Source: Klebsiella aerogenes KCTC 2190
GTDB lineage: Bacteria > Pseudomonadota > Gammaproteobacteria > Enterobacterales > Enterobacteriaceae
Assembly (NCBI RefSeq): GCF_000215745.1
Contig: NC_015663.1
Span: 682,001 to 746,000, forward strand
DNA: 64,000 nt
Direction of reading: 5' to 3'
The translations under genes and the position numbers were made by a program. The notes under the pieces are model-generated. The model was not told the origin of the DNA, did not search any database, and worked only from the letters and a program-made list of their open reading frames with translations. This document shows positions 35,184 through 42,945 of this stretch, one piece after another (positions within the stretch are counted from its first letter, which is position 1; each line of letters begins with the position of its first letter).

Positions 35184-36110
35184 TCAGCTAGCGAATTGCT
35201 TGATTGACCCGCTTAATTCGTCACCGTAGTAGATGCTGTAATTGCCGACGGCGCTTTCCCGTACAAAACGGTTCATTAAAGATTTCAGCGCTGAATCGCC
35301 AATCGGCAGCGCCGACAGCTTTTCCAGGTCGTACCATTGCGCCTGCCGCAGGGCCGGTCGCTCACTTTCCGGCTCGGTCGGCAGCGCGCACAGCAATACG
35401 ATATGCTGCTTATTGTTCTGACGGTCTTCATATACCGAATAGACAAAGCCCGGGCTGGCATTAATCCCCAACTCTGCCATGAGCGCTTTTAAGGTGTCGT
35501 CGACGCTGCCTTTCGCCACGCTGCGGGTCGGCAGACGATAACCATCGCCATGCGGCATCATCACCGCCTGACCGTTGAACTCAATCAACGCGCTGACTTC
35601 AACGCTGAGCCGATTCATCAATACCTCAGCGTTGTGGTACGGAGTGAAATAAGCGCCGCGATAGTAGCCAAGCCCCGCGGTGCCAACGGAATCAAAGCCT
35701 TCAACTCGCCCCAACAAAATCGCGTGATCGCCAGCGTCGATGACCTGATGCAGCGCGCAATCAAACCACGCGGAACTGTTATCGATAAGCGGGGTGCCGT
35801 TTTCACTCGCGCGCCAGTCGATCAGAGCGAAGCGGTCCTCAACTTTCTGCGCGAAAATATTGGAGGTTTCTTTCTGCTGTTCCGCCAGAATATTGACGGC
35901 GAAATAGTCGCACTCGGTGAAGTTGCTGAAATTGGCCGAACGCTTATCGATGCTGACCAACAGCAGCGCTGGATCCAGCGAGACCGAAGAGAACGAGTTG
36001 GCGGTAAAGCCAATCGGCTCGCCGTTTTTATCGCGGCTGGTGACGACGGTGACGCCAGTCATAAATGCGCCGAAAGCGTCGCGGAGTTGTCTACGTTTAT
36101 CTATTTGCAT
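35184..36110 (-). CDS. Flavin reductase with Nudix-like C-terminal extension
   Basis: A 308-residue protein about twice the usual length. Residues about 1-165 are a flavin reductase domain of the HpaC/RutF type (TGVTVVTSRDKNGEPIGFTANSFSSVSLDPALLLVSI, and GRVEGFD with the GLGYYRGAY end), which supplies reduced flavin to the LLM enzyme. Residues about 180-305 look like a Nudix fold: a beta-strand pattern, then GSVDDTLKALMAELGIN at the Nudix-box position followed by HIVLLCALPTE and AQWYDLEKLSALP. The REx2EE core of the box is absent, so it is probably not a hydrolase and may be a sensor or flavin-binding module. Start chosen at 36110 (GGA upstream); it overlaps the hydrolase gene by 14 bases. 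Confidence 0.82.
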   Translation of the reverse strand: MQIDKRRQLRDAFGAFMTGVTVVTSRDKNGEPIGFTANSFSSVSLDPALLLVSIDKRSANFSNFTECDYFAVNILAEQQKETSNIFAQKVEDRFALIDWRASENGTPLIDNSSAWFDCALHQVIDAGDHAILLGRVEGFDSVGTAGLGYYRGAYFTPYHNAEVLMNRLSVEVSALIEFNGQAVMMPHGDGYRLPTRSVAKGSVDDTLKALMAELGINASPGFVYSVYEDRQNNKQHIVLLCALPTEPESERPALRQAQWYDLEKLSALPIGDSALKSLMNRFVRESAVGNYSIYYGDELSGSIKQFAS

Positions 36111-36942
36111 GAGTAAGTCCCGCCGTATTGGCATTGTTGCTCTGTCGCGCCGAGCCGCACTGCAGGAAGCTCAGCATTTCATGGTTGACGCGTGGGGCAT
36201 CGGTCAGACTGACCATATGCCGGGCGCCATCAATAATGATCGCCTGACCCAGCGGCGCCGCCGCTGCCATTTCCCGCGCCATTTGTGGACTGGAGTTGGC
36301 ATCCAGTTCACCGGTCAGCACCAGAACCGGACAGCGGATCTCCTGCCAACGGTCGGCATAGACCCGATCGCCGCCGGCGAAGGCCTGATACGCTGCGGCA
36401 TAGCCCTGCAGATTGACTTCCGCCAGCCAGCCGCCGACCTGTTCGCGCAGAATCGCTTCCTTCGCATCGTTGCTGAACCAACGCGCCAGCGGCGAATCCA
36501 ACTGCGCCTCGCCGGCCGCCAGTTCACGGGCCCGCTGCAGTACGGCGCGGCGCGCCTGTTCATTGCGGCGGTAGACGCCGCTCATCACCACCGCGTGACT
36601 CACTCGCTGCGGATAATCAATGGCCAGCCCGGAGGCGATAAGCGCCCCCATCGAGTGGCCGGCTACCGCAAAACGGCGCTCAGGCTGGGTACGCAAAAAA
36701 TCATTCAGCCAGGCTACGTAGTCCGTTAAGATCACCGGCTGCTGAAACGCATCGCTATCGCCATGCCCCGGCATATCAACCGCAATCACCCGGAAATAGC
36801 GGCTCAGCGCCTCAATTTGCGGGTACCAGGACGCCGCATTCATACCGACGCCGTGGATCAGCACCAGCGGCTCGCCTGCGCCAGCCTCCAGATAGCTAAC
36901 CCGCATCTGACGTTCAGACAGCAGCTGGGTTTTGCGCATCAT
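36097..36942 (-). CDS. Alpha/beta hydrolase of block B (RutD-like position)
   Basis: A 281-residue alpha/beta hydrolase with oxyanion HGVGMNAASW, nucleophile elbow GHSMG (Ser97), acid in LTGELDANSS and histidine in GARHMVSL: a complete Ser-Asp-His triad. It resembles esterases and carbon-carbon or amide hydrolases, including RutD, which sits with RutA and RutF in the pyrimidine pathway. It overlaps the DUF1185 gene by 29 bases and the reductase gene by 14, indicating a tightly packed operon. Two adjacent ATG codons at the start are both possible. The bond cleaved, ester or amide, is unknown. Confidence 0.87.
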   Translation of the reverse strand: MMRKTQLLSERQMRVSYLEAGAGEPLVLIHGVGMNAASWYPQIEALSRYFRVIAVDMPGHGDSDAFQQPVILTDYVAWLNDFLRTQPERRFAVAGHSMGALIASGLAIDYPQRVSHAVVMSGVYRRNEQARRAVLQRARELAAGEAQLDSPLARWFSNDAKEAILREQVGGWLAEVNLQGYAAAYQAFAGGDRVYADRWQEIRCPVLVLTGELDANSSPQMAREMAAAAPLGQAIIIDGARHMVSLTDAPRVNHEMLSFLQCGSARQSNNANTAGLTHANR

Positions 36943-37516
36943 GGCCTAACTCTTTCAGGTCGGAATAACGGTTGCCAATACGGTGATGCGGGCGTCCGCC
37001 CAGCGCCGCGCCCAGCGCAATAACGATTTCGTCATAACGCGGCGCATCGCAGATGTTGAACTGCATGGTCAGGTAGTGCTCACGGCTGCCTTCATCATTC
37101 TTGTTCATCATTGGGATCAGCACCGGTGAGTTCGCCGGCCCGCGAGTATTGTTAAACGCCAGATAGCTCTTACTCTGCACCGCGCTGCGGTAGTGGTTAC
37201 CGAAGTGCAGCGTGTGGATAAGCGCCGAAGCGTGTTCCAGCTCGCCATCAAGGCCGACGATCGCGCTTTTACCAAACGCTTCGACTTTTTCACCGCTACC
37301 AGCTTCCTTGAGGATCAGGCCGGTGAGCAGCTCGCCAAGGATTGGCGCGAATTCACGGATTTGCGGCGCAAGGTCATCGACATAGCCCAGCCCCGCCCAC
37401 GGATTGCGGATCACCGCGGCGGCGGCAATCATCACCAGCGGTTTTTCTGCTGCTTTACCGCCATCGACATACAACGTTTCCGTTGTGACTAACGTTTTAC
37501 GAATTGCCGGATGCAT
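36914..37516 (-). CDS. DUF1185 (AA_synth, PF06684) protein, first gene of block B
   Basis: A 200-residue member of the family annotated as amino acid synthesis protein (DUF1185). Structures of the family are known to show a variant of the chorismate-mutase/YjgF-like fold, without a settled reaction. Family-like segments are AAAAVIRNPWAGLGYVDDL, GKSAIVGLDGELEHASALIHTLHFGNHYR, NTRGPANSPVLIPMMNK and VIALGAALGGRPHHRIGNR. It opens the operon, with a strong GGAGAGG site and a GntR-type palindrome about 90 bases upstream. In this context it probably acts on a ring-opened or enamine-type intermediate, but this is only inference. Confidence 0.85.
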   Translation of the reverse strand: MHPAIRKTLVTTETLYVDGGKAAEKPLVMIAAAAVIRNPWAGLGYVDDLAPQIREFAPILGELLTGLILKEAGSGEKVEAFGKSAIVGLDGELEHASALIHTLHFGNHYRSAVQSKSYLAFNNTRGPANSPVLIPMMNKNDEGSREHYLTMQFNICDAPRYDEIVIALGAALGGRPHHRIGNRYSDLKELGHDAQNPAAV

Positions 37517-38008
37517 AGCCTCTCCTCAACAAAGGTTAATAACTTGCTAATTAAATGTTTCGCAAGTGGTATAGCATCGGCGAAATTAACATGTCAAAAT
37601 ATGGTATACCATCATACGGTATGCTTTTTAGAACTATCGACATTACCTAATTACAAGGCTTTTTTGTTTTTAACGTAATGATTTATAGAAGATTTAAAGA
37701 AAAGGCATGGCGTTAAGCCGTGAGAAACCCGGATAAACGCTGGGGTGGGAAGCGGCGAACATTTCGCCGCTTTGAAATGAACTAAAATCAAAGTGTTAGG
37801 ATAACAGCAGCCGGGTAGCGTTTTTTTCTTCAGCAGAATGCAGATTTGTGAGCCAGCGCAATTTTCTGGTTCCCGGAGATGACAATCGCCAGTATTCCGC
37901 GGTGGGCTAGCGTTGCATCGTCTGACGAAAGGGTGTTAATAGTACAGCGATTCTCCTCTGCGAGCCGTGTTGCCGCTTTGATTCATCAGATAAACACAGA
38001 GGGATTTG
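37517..38008. other. Divergent control region between the block B operon and its GntR regulator
   Basis: 490 bases with no gene. It contains GntR-type palindromes at 37601-37623 and a perfect 10-bp hairpin AAGCGGCGAA / TTCGCCGCTT (37750-37772, 3-nt loop) without T tract. Nothing else convincing. Confidence 0.55.
37601..37623. promoter_or_regulatory. GntR/FCD operator, two adjacent palindromes
   Basis: ATGGTATACCAT is a perfect 12-base palindrome and is followed at once by CATACGGTATG, a second near-palindrome. Both contain the GTATAC/GTAT core typical of FCD-type GntR sites (TGGTATACCA-like). A further AGTGGTATAGC lies at 37565. They sit about 90 bases upstream of the DUF1185 start. Confidence 0.72.
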
Positions 38009-38686
38009 ATGGTTGATAACCATTCACTCAAAATTGACGCCGTTCCGGTCACATTACGCGAGTTGGCGCTCACAAAAGTGCGCCAGGCGATTATCGCCGG
38101 CTATTTCAAAGCTGGCGACCGGCTGGTCGAACGCCAGCTTACCGAGCAGCTTGGCGTCAGCCGCAGCGTGGTCAGAGAAGTGATCCGCTATCTTGAGGCC
38201 GAAGGGCTGATTGAGACGCTGCCGAAAAAAGGCCCAATCGTTGCCGTTTTAAACTGGGAAAGCGCAGAGCAGATCTACAAAATCCGTATGCTGCTTGAAC
38301 AAGAAGCCGCCAGCGATTGCGCCAGACTCGCTAACGATGATGATAAGCACCAGCTATATCAGCAGCTCCAGCTAATTGCCCAAGCCTCGCGCGAGCAGGA
38401 TGATATTAAACGGGTTGAAGCCTCACAGGCCTTCTATGAAACCCTGTTCCGGGTTGCTAAGCACACCATTGCCTGGGAAATCGTTCAACGCCTCAATAGC
38501 CGCATTAGCCGTTTACGTGCGCTCACGCTGGCATCGCCGGAGCGGCAAGTTGCCGGCTTTGAACGGATGTCGCGCATCTATGACGCCATCGAAAACAACG
38601 ATCCTCAGCAGGCCAGACAAGCGGTACTGGAGCATCTGACCGAAGCCGCGCAGCTTGCCAAACAGATTCTATCCTCACAGGAGTAA
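38009..38686 (+). CDS. GntR-family (FCD) regulator of catabolic block B
   Basis: A 225-residue FadR/GntR regulator: N-terminal winged helix (about 15-80, LRELALTKVRQAIIAGYFKAGDRLVERQLTEQLGVSRSVVREVIRYLEAEGLI) and a C-terminal all-helical FCD ligand domain (about 90-220) that in this family binds a small organic acid, often through a metal. It is divergent from the six-gene operon and palindromes of the right type lie between them, so it most likely represses that operon until a pathway metabolite binds. The ATG at 38009 follows GAGGG; an overlapping TTG one codon upstream is less likely. DUF1330 follows two bases later. Confidence 0.9.
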   Translation: MVDNHSLKIDAVPVTLRELALTKVRQAIIAGYFKAGDRLVERQLTEQLGVSRSVVREVIRYLEAEGLIETLPKKGPIVAVLNWESAEQIYKIRMLLEQEAASDCARLANDDDKHQLYQQLQLIAQASREQDDIKRVEASQAFYETLFRVAKHTIAWEIVQRLNSRISRLRALTLASPERQVAGFERMSRIYDAIENNDPQQARQAVLEHLTEAAQLAKQILSSQE

Positions 38687-38688
38687 AC

Positions 38689-38979
38689 ATGGCCGCTTAC
38701 TGGATTGCCCACGTCAACATTCACGATCCCGAGCAATATCAGCATTATATGGATCTCGCCCCAGCAGCGTTCAAACGCTACCACGCGCGCTTTGTCGCTC
38801 GCGGCGGCCGGGCGCAAACGCTGGAGGGACAATCCTTCGCCAAGCACGTACTTATTGAGTTTGACGATATGGAAAGCGCGCTGGCCTGCTACCACTCAGA
38901 GGAATATCAACAGGCGCGCGCCGCACGCGCGGACGTTGCCGACGCCATGATAACCATCGTTGAAGGTTTACCCGCCTGA
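38689..38979 (+). CDS. DUF1330 small dimeric alpha-beta protein
   Basis: A 96-residue DUF1330 protein with the ferredoxin-like ABM-type fold: it begins MAAYWIAHVNIHDPEQYQHYM, has FVARGGRAQTLEG and VLIEFDDMESALACYHSEEYQ. No function is established for the family; members may be small-molecule isomerases, oxygenases or binding proteins. The start two bases after the GntR stop, with AGGAG inside the regulator gene, shows co-transcription. Its pairing with the regulator and not the enzyme operon is unusual. Confidence 0.85.
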   Translation: MAAYWIAHVNIHDPEQYQHYMDLAPAAFKRYHARFVARGGRAQTLEGQSFAKHVLIEFDDMESALACYHSEEYQQARAARADVADAMITIVEGLPA

Positions 38980-39218
38980 CGAAATTGGCTTGTCGGTATG
39001 CTTAAAATAAGCAGGGATATTATTTTTAACCGAAGATTGCACATTCTTTAGTGAGATCAACAAAATGATTCGCTGCCCGCTGCGCGGAAAACAGAAATTA
39101 TGTTTCATTTTTCGCCAGCCAGCGTAGCCATGCCTTTTTCTGTGACGTAGGTGACGGTAAAAAGTAGTTGATCTGATACGAACAAGCTTTTATTTTGCCT
39201 GCTAGTTTTCAAACTGAG

Positions 39219-39416
39219 ATGAAACTGATGCCTACTATTATCGCCAGTAGTATGAAAGAAGCTAAAGAATTAATTAACGCCAGAAAGTATCGGGAAATAG
39301 TACTGAACTTCGATGTTGACGCTGATGATTTCTTCACCCTTGCAACGGCTCAGCATGACACCAAAATCACCTTTGCAAACAAAAATAGCCACTCACCGGT
39401 TACATTAGAAAAATAA
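39219..39416 (+). CDS. Small hypothetical protein (about 65 residues)
   Basis: Not recognised. The frame gives about 65 residues beginning MKLMPTIIASSMKEAKELINARKYREIVLNFDVDADDFF, charged and probably alpha-beta, with no signal peptide or membrane helix. A second ATG three codons later (39228) has GAG at a usable spacing and may be the true start. It lies just before a 29-residue membrane peptide gene, with 22 bases between them, so they may form a pair. Confidence 0.5.
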   Translation: MKLMPTIIASSMKEAKELINARKYREIVLNFDVDADDFFTLATAQHDTKITFANKNSHSPVTLEK

Positions 39417-39438
39417 TAAAACCCCTGAGGAAATTTTT

Positions 39439-39528
39439 ATGTTGTTGTTTATTGGCACTATTGCTGTCGCTTTTCTCTCTTCCCTGATGCTTATCTGGCT
39501 TGACGATCGCATCGCCGAGCAAGAGTAA
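39439..39528 (+). CDS. 29-residue predicted single-helix membrane peptide
   Basis: ATG at 39439 preceded by GAGGAAA at good spacing gives a 29-residue peptide with one hydrophobic helix (LLFIGTIAVAFLSSLMLIW) and an acidic tail DDRIAEQE. The layout is that of the many enterobacterial small membrane proteins. No homologue is recognised. It is followed by a terminator-like hairpin shared with the convergent aminotransferase gene. Confidence 0.55.
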   Translation: MLLFIGTIAVAFLSSLMLIWLDDRIAEQE

Positions 39529-39550
39529 ACCCTCCCCCCGATTTAAAGCT

Positions 39551-39575
39551 CTCCGCACCGGTCATCGGTGCGGAG
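39551..39575. terminator. Hairpin shared by the small peptide gene and the aminotransferase gene
   Basis: Perfect 10-bp stem CTCCGCACCG / CGGTGCGGAG with 5-nt loop in the 55-base convergent gap. The minus-strand tail AGCTTTAAAT is mildly T-rich. Confidence 0.65.
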
Positions 39576-39583
39576 ACAAAAGA

Positions 39584-40765
39584 TTACAGCGATTTCGCCA
39601 GACGTTCGACGGCGGTCAGCAGACCGGCTTCAGAAACCGTCGAGTAGGAAAGACGCAGCGTGCGGGTATCCGGATTATCGTTGTAGAACGCTTCACCAGG
39701 TACGTAAACCACGCCGTTTTCCAACGTCTTCTCAAGCCACGCCATGGTATCGAACGGATAGCGGAAACGGGCCCAGAGGAACATTCCCCCTTCCGGGCGG
39801 CTAAACTCAAGATGCTCGCCAAGACGACTTTCCAGCGCATCAGCCAGCGCCACGCACTTCTTGCGGTAGTCTTCGCGGATCAGAGCGATCTGATCGTTCA
39901 GGCGATTCATTTCCAGATACTCAGCGGTGATAACCTGAGAGAGCATATTAGTATGCAGATCCGCCGCCTGCTTCACGATCACCGCCTGGTGCGCCAGCCA
40001 TTCCGGCATCACGATCCAGCCGATACGCATTCCCGGCGCGAGGATCTTGGAGAACGTGGAGGTGTACACCACCCGTTCTTCACAGCCTTGTTCGATCGCA
40101 TGTTGATACAGCGGACGACGTACTTTATCGGTGAAGCTGATTTCGCCGTAGGGATCGTCTTCGATGATCACAAAATCATGTTGCTTCGCTAGCGCCACCA
40201 GCCGCTGGCGACGATCGTCGCTGAGGGTTTTACCGCCAGGGTTGCCAAATGTCGGCACCAGATAGACCGCTTTAACCTTAGTGGTTTCCAGCAGATCGGC
40301 CAGTTGTTCAACCAGCATGCCGTTATCGTCGGTATCGACGCTCAGGATATTCGCCTGCGCCAGCTGGAATACCTGCAGCGCGGCAAGGTAGGTCGGACGT
40401 TCAACGACGACCGCATCGCCCGGATCGAGCAGCGTGCGGGCGACGATATCCAGCGATTGCTGCGAACCGGAGGTGATATACACCTGGCTTGCCGAGCAGG
40501 CCACGCCGCGCGACTGGCAGATTTCGCTCACCGCCTGGCGCAGCGGCGGATATCCTTCGGTAAGGCCGTACTGGAACGCATCATTAAAACGTTCACTCAT
40601 CACCTTTTGCACCGCGAGGTTGAGACCTTCGGTATCAAACAGTTCCGGAGCCGGAATACCGCCGCCAAGCGAAATGACGCCAGGCAGTTTACTGTGTTTG
40701 AGAAGTTCGCGGACGGCGGAGGGCTTAAGTTCACCCGCGCGGGCGGCGAGGCGCCGATCGTGCAT
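39584..40765 (-). CDS. PLP-dependent aminotransferase (class I/II, LysN/2-aminoadipate-type)
   Basis: A 393-residue fold-type I aminotransferase with the SLGGGIPAPELFD entry, QYGLTEGYPPLR, VPTFGNPGG, DDPYGEISF and the PLP lysine region STFSKILAPGMRIGW. It resembles 2-aminoadipate (LysN) and MocR-like aminotransferases but lacks a DNA-binding domain. The amino acid substrate cannot be deduced. It is 95 bases downstream of gss on the same strand, with GGAAAAG before the start, so partial co-transcription is possible; no terminator is obvious between them. Confidence 0.87.
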   Translation of the reverse strand: MHDRRLAARAGELKPSAVRELLKHSKLPGVISLGGGIPAPELFDTEGLNLAVQKVMSERFNDAFQYGLTEGYPPLRQAVSEICQSRGVACSASQVYITSGSQQSLDIVARTLLDPGDAVVVERPTYLAALQVFQLAQANILSVDTDDNGMLVEQLADLLETTKVKAVYLVPTFGNPGGKTLSDDRRQRLVALAKQHDFVIIEDDPYGEISFTDKVRRPLYQHAIEQGCEERVVYTSTFSKILAPGMRIGWIVMPEWLAHQAVIVKQAADLHTNMLSQVITAEYLEMNRLNDQIALIREDYRKKCVALADALESRLGEHLEFSRPEGGMFLWARFRYPFDTMAWLEKTLENGVVYVPGEAFYNDNPDTRTLRLSYSTVSEAGLLTAVERLAKSL

Positions 40766-40860
40766 ATGCTTTTCCTTTTCTATCTTGTTGTTGTGTTAGT
40801 TGTTCGTTGTAGCTTTGCAGGTGCCGGCAGCGATACTAGCCGCTGCCCGGTTTGCGGCCG

Positions 40861-42726
40861 TTACTCGTCGTCTTTTAGCACGACTAACGGCTCAATATCG
40901 CTCTCTTTCTTCACCACCAGCGAATCATCGCCGCGCAGGCAGGTTCCGCCATAGTTACCGCCCACCGTAAAAGTGCACACCTGGATGTACTTGCCGTCAA
41001 CCTTCGGCAGACACCACAGCTGCTGGTAAATATTTTTGCGATCGACAAATTGCCCGCTGGTCTGATCCAATACCTCATCGTGCGGGCTTATCAGATCGAT
41101 GTTATTACCGCAGCGCCCGGAGATCGGTTTGACCGCATAACCGGTTTTCGCCAGCTCGTCATTGACCACAAAATCGGTATCCAGCAGATAGCGATGATGC
41201 GGGAACAGCGACCACAGCACCGGCAGAATCGCCTTGTTGCCGGGGATAACCGTCCACAGCGGTTCGAATACCAATACTTCAGGGCGCAGCAGGACGTCAA
41301 TCAGGCGCACCTCATTTTGCGGATGACCGGTACGAATCGGCACCGCCGCATACTCATCGGCGCTGACTTCCCGCACCTGCTCGATGGCGGTTTCCCACGC
41401 CCAGGTCTTCCACACGCAGTTAACCAGGCGGCCATCGCCATCGATAAGCTGTCCGGCGGCATCCCAGCGCAGCTCATCAAGGCCAAAGAGAATTTTGCTC
41501 TCAAAGCCCGCCTCGGTTAGCGAACGCTGAATAAACTGGGCATGGTAGTTCTCTTCAAGATCCTTATCCTGCATGATGTGCACGAACGGCCGCGCGCGGC
41601 TGTGCTTCCACGCCCCCGCCAGCTCCTCAAGCAGATTTTCCGCCGGATTATGGCCGGTACCGCGATAGCCCTGTTTCAGCCACTGTTCGAGGATCAATCC
41701 GCCTTCCGTATGGCAAGAGGCAGAGTCGGCGTTGTATTCGTACACCTTCAGCCCGCGCTCATCCATGCAGAAATCCATGCGCCCGGTAATCATATGATGA
41801 CGGCGGCGCTGCCACGAGAGGCGCAGACGAGGCCAGAGAATTTTCGGAATATCGAACAGCGCCAGCAGGTTGTCATCCTTCATCACCTTATCAGTGGCGT
41901 GCAGATACATCAGATGCAGTTCATTGGTCGCTTTAATCAGTTCCTGTTCGGCGCTCTCGCTGATGGTGAAGTACTGGTAGGGATCCTGATTGATGAAATG
42001 ACCGTTGGCTTCAACATAGGCCTTTTGCAGCGCGTCTTTCTCATTGAGCCAGTTACCGCGGAACTGGCCTTTATTCGGCAGCCGCGCGCCTCTGATTTTC
42101 ATCTCCTCGCCCGGCAGCACCGGCTGCGGCAGGCTATGCTCGGTATCGGCGGTCTGGATCATCCAGCCTAAAATTTCGGTATCGGCAAAGGTATCTTTGA
42201 TGGTGTAGACGCCGTCTTTCACTTCCAGCGTCAGCTCGCGGGTCCACTGCTGGCCCTGCGGCAGCGGCGCGTGGATGACGTTCTGCTCGGCGATACGGAC
42301 CTTATTCCCTACCAGTTGCGTAATCACCGCCACGTGTCCGGTATGTTTAAACTCGCCGCCTTTCTGCCAGATTAGCAGCGAACCGGCGATCGGCGGACGG
42401 CGCGAGCCGTTGGCGAAGGCCTGCAGGGGAAGAATGTTGTCATTGACCACTTCGCGCAGAAAGCGCAGCGAGAAGATTTCATAAGCCATACCGACGTCGG
42501 TAAAGACAAAGCCGTAGGTGAGGAATAAAAAGCGCCGCGCGAACTCCACGCACTGCCATTTATGCCCCATATACTCGTTGCCGATATAGCTGCGGAAAGC
42601 GGCGTCATCCGGATAATCTTGTGGATTTAAGCTACTGTAATTCGAAGAATAAATTGCCACGCCGCCCGGCGCGTAGCCCAAAAGCGTGCCGAAAGGGGCG
42701 TCAATACTGGTCGATCCTTTACTCAT
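40861..42726 (-). CDS. gss: Bifunctional glutathionylspermidine amidase/synthetase
   Basis: Makes glutathionylspermidine from glutathione, spermidine and ATP, and hydrolyses it back. The 621-residue protein matches E. coli Gss (619): CHAP-type cysteine amidase about 1-200 with catalytic Cys59 (HKWQCVEF) and histidine in HTGHVAV, then an ATP-grasp-like synthetase about 210-621, with WPRLRLSWQRRRHHMITGRMDF and CLRGDDSLVVKKESD at the end. It works in the cytoplasm in redox and polyamine control. It is divergent from a CxxS thioredoxin-fold gene and yghU, both related to glutathione chemistry. Confidence 0.96.
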   Translation of the reverse strand: MSKGSTSIDAPFGTLLGYAPGGVAIYSSNYSSLNPQDYPDDAAFRSYIGNEYMGHKWQCVEFARRFLFLTYGFVFTDVGMAYEIFSLRFLREVVNDNILPLQAFANGSRRPPIAGSLLIWQKGGEFKHTGHVAVITQLVGNKVRIAEQNVIHAPLPQGQQWTRELTLEVKDGVYTIKDTFADTEILGWMIQTADTEHSLPQPVLPGEEMKIRGARLPNKGQFRGNWLNEKDALQKAYVEANGHFINQDPYQYFTISESAEQELIKATNELHLMYLHATDKVMKDDNLLALFDIPKILWPRLRLSWQRRRHHMITGRMDFCMDERGLKVYEYNADSASCHTEGGLILEQWLKQGYRGTGHNPAENLLEELAGAWKHSRARPFVHIMQDKDLEENYHAQFIQRSLTEAGFESKILFGLDELRWDAAGQLIDGDGRLVNCVWKTWAWETAIEQVREVSADEYAAVPIRTGHPQNEVRLIDVLLRPEVLVFEPLWTVIPGNKAILPVLWSLFPHHRYLLDTDFVVNDELAKTGYAVKPISGRCGNNIDLISPHDEVLDQTSGQFVDRKNIYQQLWCLPKVDGKYIQVCTFTVGGNYGGTCLRGDDSLVVKKESDIEPLVVLKDDE

Positions 42727-42945
42727 TTAGCCTGACCTCAAATTAATGCAGCCCGGGCAGTTGGCGGAACAAAACTCCCTCTTCTTATCCTGCCGCAGGC
42801 ACTTACCAGACAGAGGTGAAATGATGATACCACTCATTCGATTCGCTAAACGTGCCCTTATAGAAAATAACCCGGCGTCCATTGGCAAAAGTGATATTGT
42901 TAGCCAACACATAACAAAAAAACATCACTACATCAGGAGTCGACA

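Noticed and set aside
31035..38979. Block B as the rut pyrimidine operon
   Set aside because: RutB, RutC and RutE are absent, the permease is NCS1-type and not the RutG type, and DUF1185 and an aldehyde dehydrogenase are extra; only the general logic is shared.
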